Of a DNA stretch of 64,000 nt, positions 27,392-37,570 are shown piece after piece; the stretch's first letter is position 1; the number at the start of each line of letters is the position of its first letter. Below the pieces are notes generated by a model that saw only the letters and a program-made list of their open reading frames with translations, had not been told where the DNA came from and searched no databases. Source of the stretch: Paenibacillus sp. FSL H7-0326 (GTDB lineage Bacteria; Bacillota; Bacilli; Paenibacillales; Paenibacillaceae); the NCBI RefSeq assembly GCF_001955535.1, contig NZ_MPVN01000002.1, positions 372,001-436,000 of the forward strand, read 5' to 3'. The position numbers and the translations under genes are program-made.

Positions 27392-28034
27392 TGATGATTC
27401 GCTCTATTAACCTTTTGGTTCTCATGAGGAACGTCACGAACTCAGCTCTCGTGATGAAGTCCTCAGGTCTGAAGTACAAGACAGGGGTTCCGTCAAGTTC
27501 AGTAACTACGACAATACCGAGGTTAGCCATATCCTCAATCGCCGTTCTAGCCCAGTGGTCTTTACCTTCAGTGGTCTCAAGGTCTTGGAACTGTACAACG
27601 CTAGTGGCATCGTACCCGTCCTTTTTGATTAGGGTCATGGTCAGCTCAACCTTGTACCCTTTCTGATCTATGTTTGGGTCTCCTTGATGGTAGAACACAG
27701 GATCAGCCTTGATTGACTCAACCACCCCGAAGTAGATGTTGCCGCGCTCATCATAGAACTTATGAGTCCAACCAACATACATAGAGTAGTCGCGGAACGC
27801 TTCCTTGTCCTTGAACAGCATGTTGAGGATTGCCTTATAGGACGACACCCCCATCTGATGGAAGTGTGATGGAGCATTGATGATCTTGATTTCCTTGACC
27901 TGGGGTTGAGGAGACGGAGTGGAGTAAGGCTCGATGATCCGAGCCTTTACTTCCACGAACTCCATCCCAGTGTCAACGAACAGTTTGCGCTTGTACTTAT
28001 CATTAGCTGAGCCGAACGGGTCACGTTGGGACAT
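27384..28034 (-). CDS. Distal-tail-like protein with C-terminal SLH domain, 216 aa
   Basis: First gene after the tape measure, the usual position of the distal tail (Dit) or tape-measure-cap protein. Residues 40-140 (EIKIINAPSHFHQMG, YVGWTHKFYDERGNIYFG, GYKVELTMTLIKK) look like the beta-barrel of LysM-less baseplate adaptors of the gp53 type. Residues 155-216 are a good SLH domain: HWARTAIEDMANLGIV followed by FITRAEFVTFLMR. ATG 28034 has TAAGGAGG upstream. SLH domains are rare in tail proteins; together with the next gene this suggests docking to a secondary cell-wall polymer. Confidence 0.75.
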   Translation of the reverse strand: MSQRDPFGSANDKYKRKLFVDTGMEFVEVKARIIEPYSTPSPQPQVKEIKIINAPSHFHQMGVSSYKAILNMLFKDKEAFRDYSMYVGWTHKFYDERGNIYFGVVESIKADPVFYHQGDPNIDQKGYKVELTMTLIKKDGYDATSVVQFQDLETTEGKDHWARTAIEDMANLGIVVVTELDGTPVLYFRPEDFITRAEFVTFLMRTKRLIERIIRE

Positions 28035-28047
28035 TCAGTTTACCTCC

Positions 28048-31000
28048 TTACAGTCCTTTATAGTTACTGCCCATGTTCGCCTTAACATCATTAGCGAACT
28101 GGTTGACGAGACCGCTGTTGTTCTTCTTGAGTGTTTTCTCAAGAGCAGAGGTCATTTTCTCAACGTCCTTGGTGTCGCCTGTCATGTTGTCGATGTTTAC
28201 ATGGACAGTGACGTTACCCGCCCCCACCATAACGCTCTTGTGGGTGTTGTTCTTAGTCATGTAGTCGAAGTAATCCATGACTTTGAGACCACTTGGCAAG
28301 TTGAAGGTCGATTGAGATTGTGAGGTGTTCTTGTTGATCTCAGCAAGGTTCTTGGACTGCTCAACGCCGATGGACTGAAGCTGTTTGAAGATCGTCATGT
28401 ACTCATCGGAGTTAGGGTTGAACCCACCAGTTTTCAGGAGAGTGTCCCACTCAGTCTTGAACCCTTCCAATTGTGCGTTCACGTCAGCTACTCTTGCCTT
28501 CTCAAGTGCCTTGACTTCAGGAGCATCGTCCTTCCCGCCGTTAGCCGCCAGGAGATCGTACATCCTTTTGTCGTAGTCCATTTGAGTAAGGTCGAGCTGA
28601 TCGGTCATCTTACGTTCGAGTTCGTCGATAGCAGAGTTCTTGACACCATCAATCTCAAGCTCTGTTTGAGCCTTCTGCGACTTCAGGTTATCAAGCTCAG
28701 CTCCAACCTTGTCCTTCTCGTCACCGTCAGCCATCAGGTCGTATGTCTCCTGTAGCTTCTTGATCGCTTCATCGAAGAACTTCAGGTTTTCTCTGAGGTA
28801 CTGCTCCATGAGATCACGCATTTGCTTAGAGTCCTCACGAACACCGCTAATGAGAAGTCGGGAACGGTTGATTTGATAGGTAGACTCGTTATGAGTCATG
28901 CCCTTGTTCATCTCACCACTGATCTTAGCCATCAACGTGTCTAGGCTCTCATAATCGAGAGTTTGGTTAGCACCGTCAGTTGCAGGATCAAGCAATCCGT
29001 CCTTGTTGGTGTCAAGAGGATGGTACTTGTTCTGCTCCTCCAACTTCTTGTTAAGCTCCATTTGGGCTTCGACCTTGGCTTCAGTGGCTTCCTGCTCGTA
29101 GTTGTACTTACTTGCAAGGGTTTCTTCGACGTACTTACCATCACCATCACGTACAGCCTGGAATCCTTCCCAATAGTCGCCCCAAGAAGGTGCATTACCT
29201 CCAAGCAGATTACTCACTCCGCTGAAGGCACCATCCCAAACGAGGTTAGCCCCTTTCCACCAAGCACCCAAGCCCGAGGATTCCTCCCAGTCTCGGAAGT
29301 TGTTAGCAAGTCCTTCCTTGTTCTCAGCTTGGATACCCTTCTTCTCAGAGTCGGTCATCCCCATTGCAGTCAGTGGGTCGATAGCCGCCATCAGAAGGTC
29401 TGCCCCTGCCAACGCCGCTCCGATGTACGGGATTGCTTTCAGCGGTCTTGCAAGCTTCAGTCCTTTAGAGAGCGTATTACCAACGCCACTAATCTTACCG
29501 AGGATTCCATTACCTCCCTTAGCCGCATCAGCCACGTTATCAGCCGCTCCTGCCGCCGCTCTACCTCTACGGACATCCCCTTCAGTAAGTGGGTTTCCGT
29601 CACGGTCGGTCAGAGGTCTGCCGTTAGCATCACGGGCAGGGATGCTGTCTCTAGCCATGTCGATCTCAGACTGACGGATAACATTTCCGTCAGGGTCACG
29701 GAGGATATCACCGTTGTTGTCCCGAGCAGGGGCTTTCTTGTTGAACAGAGAACCCAGACTCTTGGTTTGGAACACGTCCTTGATCTTAGTGAACACACCA
29801 CGCTTGCCACCGCCACCGTTAGGAAGCAGATCTTTTGCCAGGAGACCCATCATTGCGTACTCAGCAAGACCCATACCAGTCTGACTTGCGGCACCTGCGG
29901 CACCTACACCCATTTCGTTGACCCCGAGGGCACCCGTGAGGTGGGCACGTTCAAGCTCCTTCATCTTGTTGACATACTTGGTAGCGTCCAGGGTTCCCTC
30001 TCTGAAAGAGTCGTTGAGCTTGTCAACTTCTCTTTTCAGCTTCGAGATGTCATCGTCCGACATTCCTGCTTCCTTACCGATCTTGTTGATCTCCGCATCA
30101 TATCGGGAAGCATCGACCGCCCCCGACTGGAACTCGCGGTTCAAGAAGTTCAGGTTGTTCTTCAGTTCCGTCGAATCCATACCCATGTCGTCCATTGCCA
30201 ACGTCAGTGCCTTAGCACGGTTTTGGAGCTGAGTCATTGCCTGACCGTTTTCACCAAGCTCTGTGCTCAAGGCTTCAAGACTGCGTTTCGTCTTAGCGTC
30301 CTGCTCATCGAGGGAACCAAGCTCCTTACGAAGCTGTTCAACCTCTTTGCTCTTGGCTTTAGCAGTGTTGTCTGCTTGGTCACGCTCAGCGGCATGGAAA
30401 GAAGCGGCTGTGGTATCTCCATCAGCAACAGCCTTCTGATAGAGTTCTTGGTGCTGATCTCGTTTAGCTTGCAGTCCGAGAACTTCACCCTCCTTCTCCA
30501 CTATCTTGGTGTTCACTTCAGCGCGGCGGGAATTACGGGCTTCCGCACGGCTTTGATGCTGTGCCATCTCCTCTTGAATACCAATACGTCTAAGGTTCTC
30601 CATCCGAGCGTTTTCGTTAAGAGCCATACCATAACTCTCAATCTTACTCGCCTGTTTCTTCTTATCTGCATTGTCAATCGCTTCATTCAGCTTGCCCCAT
30701 GCGATTCTGACACCGACACCCGCCATGATTCGAGCGATAAGACCCATCGTGTCAGCAATACCTCCTGCGTTATCTCCGACGATGCGAAGGAATGCTGTAA
30801 GGTATGTCGCTAGGTTGGAGAACTCGCCTTTCAGTTCCTCCCAAGCTTCATAAGTAGCGACCTGCCAGGAGGTTTTAATTTGACTCTGACGGAATTTCCA
30901 AGTGTCCATCATACCTGCACGGATGTACATGGCAGTGTTCTCGTCAGCCCCTTGGATTTGAGCAACATAAGCATCAATAGACTCCTTGACACTCAGATTG

Positions 31001-34000
31001 CCATCTCCGTCCTTGTCACTACCTTCCGCATCTCCTGTTACGTGCATTACCTTCTCCATTGTGTGTTGAAGGTCGGCCGTGAACGCAGATACCGCCGCCG
31101 CACTACCCATGTGCCATTGAGGGAATAGCTTCTGCCACATTTGGATGCGGGACTCATCGTTCATGGTGGCACTTGTCTCAAGGATACTAGCGAAGATGTC
31201 CGAGAAGTCTTTCTGTGAACCGTCTTCGTTGTACGGGTTGAGGTTTCCGTACACTTCAGGGTTAGTAGCCGCCATTGCCGCCAACTCATCCCGACCCTTT
31301 TTGGTGTAAGGCTTGTCGAGAATCGCTTTCCAGAACGTACCTGATTCCGCACCTGAACGTGCAGTTGCCTGAACGAACATGGAGGAGTATGCGATGGAGT
31401 GAGCAAGCGCAGTCTCTTTATCCTGATCACCCATGGCGTTACGGAACATAGAACCTGCCTTCTGTTGAGTTGCGATAAGGTCTTCGATCTTAGCCTGGGA
31501 GATGTTCGCCGCCATAATCATCATGTTAGTGACTTTATTGAGGGCGTAACCGCTGATACCCCATTGGGAGGAGATAGCTTCAAAACCCGTAGCAGTTTTC
31601 TCTACGTCTACTTCCTCAATCGAACGAACCTTAGCTACTTCCTTGGCGAAAGCAGTGGCTTCGTAAGGGTTGTCGTACCTACGGGAAGCGATGTGGTAAG
31701 CCAGTCCCACTTCCTCTTGGTCGATACCGTTAAGCAAGGCAATCATCTGAAGGTCTTTAACGGCACCAGTTTTCATGTACTCGTTAACCTGGGCGGTAGC
31801 TGTCTCCACCTCAGTAGCCTTTTGTTGCTCAGTGAGTGTGCCGCCGTACTTCTGCTCCAACATATCCATCGCACCTTCGACCAGTACCTCACCTAGTCGG
31901 GACATGTTCGGAAGCAACTCGGGAGCAGTCACTTCTTCACCATCGACGCTCGTAGTGTAGGTTCCACCCGTTTGCTCAAGGTACTTGATTTGGAAGTTCT
32001 GATTTGCCTTAGCCAGTTGGTAATCCATCTCCTTAGCCGACTGGAAGGATTCATTCAGGAGCATTGTAGGGTAACCCATGACTGCACCCGCCGTGATGTA
32101 GCGCATCGTGTTGAGTACCGAAGTACCAAACCCTCCAAACGCACTGTTGGCTTGTTGGTTTCTCTTGTCTTGGACAGGGTTACTCATGTAGTTTCCAAGG
32201 ATGTCACCCGATCTTCCGAGGTTAGAACCGATGGAACTGGAAGCTCTCAAGGCATTCTGTGTTACCATTTGCAACGCTTCGCTGTGTTTGAACAGCTCAC
32301 CCGTAGCTTTGTCAATGGAACCAGTCAGTGTTCTGAGGTTACCTTCAGCATCCCGCATCTTAGCTGTCCAGGTGTTCGTAGCGTTGTTCACGTTCAACTG
32401 TGTGATCTCGTAGCCTTTGAGAGCATCTACGGTCTTCAGCACAGCGTTCAGTTGCTCCGTGAATACTGCCTTGTCACCTTTCAAGATGTTGGACTCACCG
32501 ATCTTCTCGCCCCGCTTCTGCTTCTGAGCTTGCAAAGCCTTCAGCTCTCTGTTGGTCTTCATTAGCTCGTCACGGTACAGACGCGCTTGTACGATGTCAC
32601 CATCCGTGATTGCTTTGTCGATCATTTCACCGAGCTTAGCAATCGAGGACACATCTACAAGGTTGTCAAGCTTCAGAGCTTCCAGGTCTCTACGAAGCTT
32701 GATGAGCTTCGTTTGGAAGGACTCGTCTGCCGCCAGTGCGTTGTATCTACGAGCGATCTCTGCCAGTTGGATGTTCAGGGTCTTCATCATAGCCTGTACA
32801 TTAGCCGCATCCGTGTCGTTATTGATTGGAGCCGCTGTTACCGAACCGATACGGGCTTTGTGTGCATCCAGGTCGGATACCAACTTAGCGTAGTCATCGG
32901 AGGATAGCTTACGAAGGTACTTGTCCTTCATCTTATCCATAGCAACCGTTTGGTTGGCATCGTACATTCTGCGATTCAGGTCAACCCCCGCCAACCGATT
33001 AGCAACCTTCTCCTCTGCAATGCGTTGAGCTTGCAGTTCGAGAACACGGTTCAGGGCATCCTTAGCAGGGTTCATCCGAGTAGCATCAGTGGCTACCGCA
33101 TTGATGGCGTTCTGTACTGCTTGAATCTCCGCTTGATCGACCTTACCGATCTGACGAATCTTTTCGAGCTTAGCGTTCAGGACATCCATCTCACGGGACA
33201 CTCTGTTATCCTTCAGCACGTTATCCCACGATGTAGCGATCTCCTTCACACGGTTCAGGATTGTCGCCATATCTTCCTTGATGACAGACAGGCTTGAGAA
33301 GTCCGTGATTGGGCTTCTTACAAGATCGCCTACTCGACCAAGGTGATTGGATACTTGGGACTGAAGGGTAGCGTAGTCTTCATTGGACAACTTGTTACGG
33401 TACTTGCCTAGGAGCCTGTCAGCCCCTACCCGTTGATTGTCCTCGAACACTCTCAGGCGTTCCTCCATAGCCATCTTGCTGTTAGCGAGAGACTGCTGAC
33501 GAACCATTTCCCTCTTAGCTTCGGATTCTGCTTTCGCTTCAGCTCTACGCTGTTCCGCTTGAAGTGCGCGATTATCTCTCACTAGATCGGCGTAGTAGTC
33601 CTTGGCTTGGCTGAACTTCGTAGGGTCAGAGTACGATCCGTTGATGAGGTCTCCCAGGTGAGCGATCTTATTGATAGGTAGTTGGCTGTTCATGAGAAGT
33701 CGGTTCATCTTCTCACTCAGCTTGTCAATCTGCCCTTCCATTCCGCTGACCTTCGCCATTCTGTCGAACCCTTTGGAGATTACGTCAAGCTCACGGTTCA
33801 GCTCACGCATTTCCATCCGAGCGTTGGTGATGTCTTTCTCGTTGATGATGTCGGAGGATGCGAGTCTGTTGACCTTAGCCTGTACCTCGTTCAGGTAGTT
33901 CTCAAGCATAGTGAACTGTTCAGGGTTCAGCTTGTTAAGGAACTTGGTCTTCATACTCTCAACGTTTAATTGAGTGTCGTAGCCATATTCCCTCAGCTTA

Positions 34001-37000
34001 CCTTTCATCTCAGTCGCATTCGCTTGAGTCGTGGAACCCATGTTCATCTTGCGGAACTGTTCCACTGTGTATCTCAGAGACAGAGAAGCATCCAGGATTG
34101 CATCACGCAGGGTTTGGTACGGAGACTGATCTCCAACGCGATGACCTTGTTGGAATCTGCTGACCGCTTCCTGCACACGAGCCAAGTATTCCTTGTCGAG
34201 GAAGTTATGGAGCTGACCTTTTTGCTCATTGGTCAGGTCACTGTTCTCGAAACGGTTCTTGGTGTTCAGCACCTTGATCTGCGCTTCTCTCTCCCAACGG
34301 TTCATCATGTCGAACTCGTTGTATCCCTTCGGCAACTTGTCTGCTGTTGGGTAACGAGGGTCTACCAAGGCGGTCGATCTCGGGTTACCTACTAAGGGGT
34401 TATTGGCTTCCCCGAATGGGAATGGACGTGGAGCCGCCGCATTCACCGCCGCGCCCGCAGGTGGACGGTACCCGATACTTTGGGTTACTGGAGGAAGGTT
34501 CTTAATTCCGTCAATGGCACCCTTGTAGAATGCGTCCAGGTTCTTGGTCAGCGCTTCAACCATTCTGAACTGAACAGTGTCCATCATCTCTCCCACACGC
34601 CTAACCATTACGTGAACGCTAGTCAGGTCAGGTTGAATATCTACCCTACCAAGAGCTTCACCGTATGCAGAGATCGCGGAAGTCGTGTTCTTAGCCACAG
34701 AGTTATGGAACATGTTCATTACCTGACGAACACCCTCTGTCATTACCTGTCCAGTAGCCTTCTCAAGGGACACTCCCGCCTTGAACGCCTTCTCCCAATC
34801 GGATACTCTGTCGAACCCTTCTGCTGTAGCCAAGGCACGTCTTACATCCTTATGGAGTTGTTTAGGGTTCATGAAGATCGCGTTCGCTCCATCAGCGATA
34901 CCACCAACGCCTTCGACCACTTTGTTGGAAGCCATGTGCATCATAGACTGCATGGCTTTCCGCATGTGTGCCATAGGTGCGTCTGCCGCAACGTTGAGTG
35001 GGGTCGCTTCAGGCTTCCAAGCCGCAATGTTTGCCATGACCGCTTCCTCAAGTTTCTTTTGGACGTGAGTGACAGCACCCGTAAGAACCAGTGGCTCTTT
35101 AGCGTCCAGGAAGGTTACGTTACTTTGAGCGATCATACGGTTCAGTTCAGTACTCAGCTTTCCGTGCATTGCTTCGGTTGTTGCGGCAGTCATTGCGAAT
35201 GCCCCGAACGCATTGTCTACGGCTTTAGAGAACTCAGTGACCGTCTTCTGAAGCGTGGACTCCATCTCTTGCTTGATACGAGCCTGATCGTCTTTCGTGA
35301 AGGAAGCGAAGCCCTTGGCGTTGATTCCCTCTGCAAGGGAACGGGCATTCTGTGCCGCTTGATTGACGATCAACTTGATAAGCTCCTTGGACTCTTGAGC
35401 CATTACAGCATCGAGCTGAGCAGTGTCTTCCGCAGAAGGTTTTGCACCCGCCCCCTGACGCAGTTGAGCAAGAAGATGTTCTGACTGAGTGCTAAGGATC
35501 GCTTTCAGTGCTGTATTGATCGCAGTAGTAGTGCCTTCGGGCAGAGTTACAGAACCTACGGTACCTGCTTCTCCGTGAGGTACTGCTTTGAATCCTTGAA
35601 CCATCTCTTTAATCACATTCTCAATCTCAGCTAGAACGCGAGGACGAAGTTGGTCTACAGGAAGGTCTACTCTAACCTCTCCCAACTTAGAGGAGTCATA
35701 TCGGAAAGAGGTTACGTTAGTGATAGCACGAGCGAAGGAGTTAAGGACATCCTTGTTGCTTGCTGTCAGTTGAGCTGTCATCTTATCCAAGGACTCCTGG
35801 GAATCCACGAGCATCTTAGCTCTCATCTGCTTAGACCACTCGTTGAAGTGGGCGATGATGAGGTTGAAGTCGATGCCCAGGTTTGCTTGGGACAGGTTCT
35901 TCACTGCACTCTCAGCAGATGCAATCAGAAGCTCCTGCACTCCCTTGATACTAGCAACCCATTTGTTTGTTTCTGCCGAGCCTTTAGTGGATGCGCCCGA
36001 GGATGGGTCGATACCAAGACGAGCCGCTAATCCAGTCACGATACCGTTGATCTCAGCCTGGATGTGGTTGTTAACGATGTGACCTACATTGTCGAGGGTA
36101 GCCTTGTAGTTGGCGTACTCCTTAGTTCCCACAGGGATAGTCTTGATCTCCTCACCAACAGAAGTGATAAGAGAACCGACCTTATCGACAACAGTAGTTC
36201 TAAGCTCTTGAATCTTACCCATTACAGCAGTAAGCTCTTTGCTTGTACCGTTCAATTTCAGACCTTTCAATTCAGCATCGAGCTGAGTGATCTGAGCCAC
36301 AGTAGTCTCCATAGCCGCACGGAAGTTCATCATCCCCTTGTCCAGGTTAGGTAGCTTCTTCAGCTCATCCAGGTTAACGTTCAGGAGATGTTTGTCGATG
36401 TCTCCAATGGCTTCCTTGATGCGGGACACAGCCATGTTAAGTCGAGCAGAGTCGATCTGTACTGGTTGGATATTACCGATGGTGATGTTCTTAGGATCAC
36501 TGATGTGTTTCATGAACTCCGTAGACACGGAAGTCATTAGCGTTTTCAGGTGCTCCTCGCCCACCTCGAACTTCATAGGCTTAGGAACCTTTGCAAGCGT
36601 ACCGTCCTTCATCTCCTTCGTAGCAGTACCCCACGCAAAGGACATGCGGTTGGTGATTGCCGCTTGAAGTTCAGTATTGAATCTGTTTTGCAGTTCACGG
36701 AATCCGTACTCGGAGAACACGAAAGGCTTGACGTTCCCTACTTTGATGGAGGACTGGTCAATGGCTTCCTTGATCTTGGTACGTACTTCAGAAGTCATGC
36801 TACTCCACTTCTTCTGAGTCAGATTAATAGACAGTGGTGCTAGGTCTCCTTCGATGGTAACCTTACCGCTAGTCAACTTAGAAGCGATAGCAGACTCTAC
36901 CGCAGATTGAATGTTCTTTGCATTGAGCTTCAGGTTAGAACCGTCTTTGATCTCTCCAACCGCTTTGGCGATCTTGTCACCAATAGCGAGGTTCATACGC

Positions 37001-37164
37001 TCTGTATCGTTAGCAACTTTGTGAACAGCGTCCGAGAGGGTATTAAAAGATGTCCCGAGCTTTGAAACCTCACCCGCGAACTCTCCCGTCTTAGTAACGG
37101 ACTGTCCAAAGTCCATTAAAATCTCAGTTGTTAATGAGTGTTTTTGCCCTTGAGTTTCAGCCAT
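28048..37164 (-). CDS. Tape-measure protein, about 3038 aa
   Basis: By far the largest gene, in the canonical place between the chaperone frames and the distal tail gene. Start chosen at ATG 37164 (GGTGAT upstream); an in-frame start at 37200 would add 12 residues. Long alpha-helical, coiled-coil-rich sequence dominates residues 1-1650; a Gly/Ala hydrophobic core (FGTSVLNTMRYITAGAVMGY, then SAKEMDYQLAKANQNF) near 1690-1750 is typical of tape measures of the TP901 type. Two EF-hand-like loops (DKDGDGNLS near 2050, DTNKDGLLD near 2717) could bind calcium. No peptidase domain recognised. It sets tail length and is ejected during infection. Confidence 0.9.
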   Translation of the reverse strand: MAETQGQKHSLTTEILMDFGQSVTKTGEFAGEVSKLGTSFNTLSDAVHKVANDTERMNLAIGDKIAKAVGEIKDGSNLKLNAKNIQSAVESAIASKLTSGKVTIEGDLAPLSINLTQKKWSSMTSEVRTKIKEAIDQSSIKVGNVKPFVFSEYGFRELQNRFNTELQAAITNRMSFAWGTATKEMKDGTLAKVPKPMKFEVGEEHLKTLMTSVSTEFMKHISDPKNITIGNIQPVQIDSARLNMAVSRIKEAIGDIDKHLLNVNLDELKKLPNLDKGMMNFRAAMETTVAQITQLDAELKGLKLNGTSKELTAVMGKIQELRTTVVDKVGSLITSVGEEIKTIPVGTKEYANYKATLDNVGHIVNNHIQAEINGIVTGLAARLGIDPSSGASTKGSAETNKWVASIKGVQELLIASAESAVKNLSQANLGIDFNLIIAHFNEWSKQMRAKMLVDSQESLDKMTAQLTASNKDVLNSFARAITNVTSFRYDSSKLGEVRVDLPVDQLRPRVLAEIENVIKEMVQGFKAVPHGEAGTVGSVTLPEGTTTAINTALKAILSTQSEHLLAQLRQGAGAKPSAEDTAQLDAVMAQESKELIKLIVNQAAQNARSLAEGINAKGFASFTKDDQARIKQEMESTLQKTVTEFSKAVDNAFGAFAMTAATTEAMHGKLSTELNRMIAQSNVTFLDAKEPLVLTGAVTHVQKKLEEAVMANIAAWKPEATPLNVAADAPMAHMRKAMQSMMHMASNKVVEGVGGIADGANAIFMNPKQLHKDVRRALATAEGFDRVSDWEKAFKAGVSLEKATGQVMTEGVRQVMNMFHNSVAKNTTSAISAYGEALGRVDIQPDLTSVHVMVRRVGEMMDTVQFRMVEALTKNLDAFYKGAIDGIKNLPPVTQSIGYRPPAGAAVNAAAPRPFPFGEANNPLVGNPRSTALVDPRYPTADKLPKGYNEFDMMNRWEREAQIKVLNTKNRFENSDLTNEQKGQLHNFLDKEYLARVQEAVSRFQQGHRVGDQSPYQTLRDAILDASLSLRYTVEQFRKMNMGSTTQANATEMKGKLREYGYDTQLNVESMKTKFLNKLNPEQFTMLENYLNEVQAKVNRLASSDIINEKDITNARMEMRELNRELDVISKGFDRMAKVSGMEGQIDKLSEKMNRLLMNSQLPINKIAHLGDLINGSYSDPTKFSQAKDYYADLVRDNRALQAEQRRAEAKAESEAKREMVRQQSLANSKMAMEERLRVFEDNQRVGADRLLGKYRNKLSNEDYATLQSQVSNHLGRVGDLVRSPITDFSSLSVIKEDMATILNRVKEIATSWDNVLKDNRVSREMDVLNAKLEKIRQIGKVDQAEIQAVQNAINAVATDATRMNPAKDALNRVLELQAQRIAEEKVANRLAGVDLNRRMYDANQTVAMDKMKDKYLRKLSSDDYAKLVSDLDAHKARIGSVTAAPINNDTDAANVQAMMKTLNIQLAEIARRYNALAADESFQTKLIKLRRDLEALKLDNLVDVSSIAKLGEMIDKAITDGDIVQARLYRDELMKTNRELKALQAQKQKRGEKIGESNILKGDKAVFTEQLNAVLKTVDALKGYEITQLNVNNATNTWTAKMRDAEGNLRTLTGSIDKATGELFKHSEALQMVTQNALRASSSIGSNLGRSGDILGNYMSNPVQDKRNQQANSAFGGFGTSVLNTMRYITAGAVMGYPTMLLNESFQSAKEMDYQLAKANQNFQIKYLEQTGGTYTTSVDGEEVTAPELLPNMSRLGEVLVEGAMDMLEQKYGGTLTEQQKATEVETATAQVNEYMKTGAVKDLQMIALLNGIDQEEVGLAYHIASRRYDNPYEATAFAKEVAKVRSIEEVDVEKTATGFEAISSQWGISGYALNKVTNMMIMAANISQAKIEDLIATQQKAGSMFRNAMGDQDKETALAHSIAYSSMFVQATARSGAESGTFWKAILDKPYTKKGRDELAAMAATNPEVYGNLNPYNEDGSQKDFSDIFASILETSATMNDESRIQMWQKLFPQWHMGSAAAVSAFTADLQHTMEKVMHVTGDAEGSDKDGDGNLSVKESIDAYVAQIQGADENTAMYIRAGMMDTWKFRQSQIKTSWQVATYEAWEELKGEFSNLATYLTAFLRIVGDNAGGIADTMGLIARIMAGVGVRIAWGKLNEAIDNADKKKQASKIESYGMALNENARMENLRRIGIQEEMAQHQSRAEARNSRRAEVNTKIVEKEGEVLGLQAKRDQHQELYQKAVADGDTTAASFHAAERDQADNTAKAKSKEVEQLRKELGSLDEQDAKTKRSLEALSTELGENGQAMTQLQNRAKALTLAMDDMGMDSTELKNNLNFLNREFQSGAVDASRYDAEINKIGKEAGMSDDDISKLKREVDKLNDSFREGTLDATKYVNKMKELERAHLTGALGVNEMGVGAAGAASQTGMGLAEYAMMGLLAKDLLPNGGGGKRGVFTKIKDVFQTKSLGSLFNKKAPARDNNGDILRDPDGNVIRQSEIDMARDSIPARDANGRPLTDRDGNPLTEGDVRRGRAAAGAADNVADAAKGGNGILGKISGVGNTLSKGLKLARPLKAIPYIGAALAGADLLMAAIDPLTAMGMTDSEKKGIQAENKEGLANNFRDWEESSGLGAWWKGANLVWDGAFSGVSNLLGGNAPSWGDYWEGFQAVRDGDGKYVEETLASKYNYEQEATEAKVEAQMELNKKLEEQNKYHPLDTNKDGLLDPATDGANQTLDYESLDTLMAKISGEMNKGMTHNESTYQINRSRLLISGVREDSKQMRDLMEQYLRENLKFFDEAIKKLQETYDLMADGDEKDKVGAELDNLKSQKAQTELEIDGVKNSAIDELERKMTDQLDLTQMDYDKRMYDLLAANGGKDDAPEVKALEKARVADVNAQLEGFKTEWDTLLKTGGFNPNSDEYMTIFKQLQSIGVEQSKNLAEINKNTSQSQSTFNLPSGLKVMDYFDYMTKNNTHKSVMVGAGNVTVHVNIDNMTGDTKDVEKMTSALEKTLKKNNSGLVNQFANDVKANMGSNYKGL

Positions 37165-37190
37165 TACGATCACCGTCCTCATAAATAAAT

Positions 37191-37220
37191 CCCGTTCCAC
37201 CTTAGTTTAGGCAGAACGGG
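37191..37220 (-). promoter_or_regulatory. Hairpin with class 2 motif in its loop, before the tape measure
   Basis: On the minus strand CCCGTTC and GAACGGG form 7 pairs around a loop that contains GCCTAAACTAAG, the class 2 motif. It is followed by ATTTATTT, so it is a poor terminator. The tape-measure start lies 27 bases downstream. Confidence 0.6.
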
Positions 37221-37231
37221 ACAGAACTCAC

Positions 37232-37570
37232 TTATCCTCCGAGAGCTTGTGCTAAGAGACCAATGTCGTCTTCTCCAATCTCGGTATAATCTTCATCATC
37301 GTAGGTTCTCTTACGTCTAATAGTACCGTCAGCTCCGACTGACTCTCCTCCCCCACCGCCGCCACCGAACATGCGGAGAGGTGCTGTCATAAGCTCTACC
37401 TCGAATTGAATGTACTTCTCGGCTGACTTACACAGCTCCGCGACCTGAGGGAGTGTGTACTCCCAAATCTCCCACTTGTTCAGTCCACAGTGCTTATGGA
37501 GGGTGAAGAAAATCTCTCCCCAGTGTAGTGGCTCCTGTGTCTCCACATCACGGATTTCGGTGCCCTCCAT
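37232..37570 (-). CDS. Tail assembly chaperone, downstream frame (T-like), 112 aa
   Basis: The frame is open upstream to the slippery site at the end of the preceding gene, so it is probably made mainly as the C-terminal part of a frameshift fusion. If initiated independently it would start at ATG 37570 behind GAGGGGG. The sequence (GEIFFTLHKHCGLNKWEIWEYTLPQV) resembles gpT-like or gp14-like domains that bind the tail tube protein, followed by a Gly-rich linker and an acidic tail. It sits directly before the tape measure, as such domains always do. Confidence 0.7.
   Translation of the reverse strand: MEGTEIRDVETQEPLHWGEIFFTLHKHCGLNKWEIWEYTLPQVAELCKSAEKYIQFEVELMTAPLRMFGGGGGGGESVGADGTIRRKRTYDDEDYTEIGEDDIGLLAQALGG

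Noticed and set aside
28963..30813. A 616-codon plus-strand open frame opposite the tape-measure gene
   Set aside because: It is the antisense of a long gene with few stop-complement codons; it has no ribosome binding site and its composition is that of a shadow frame.
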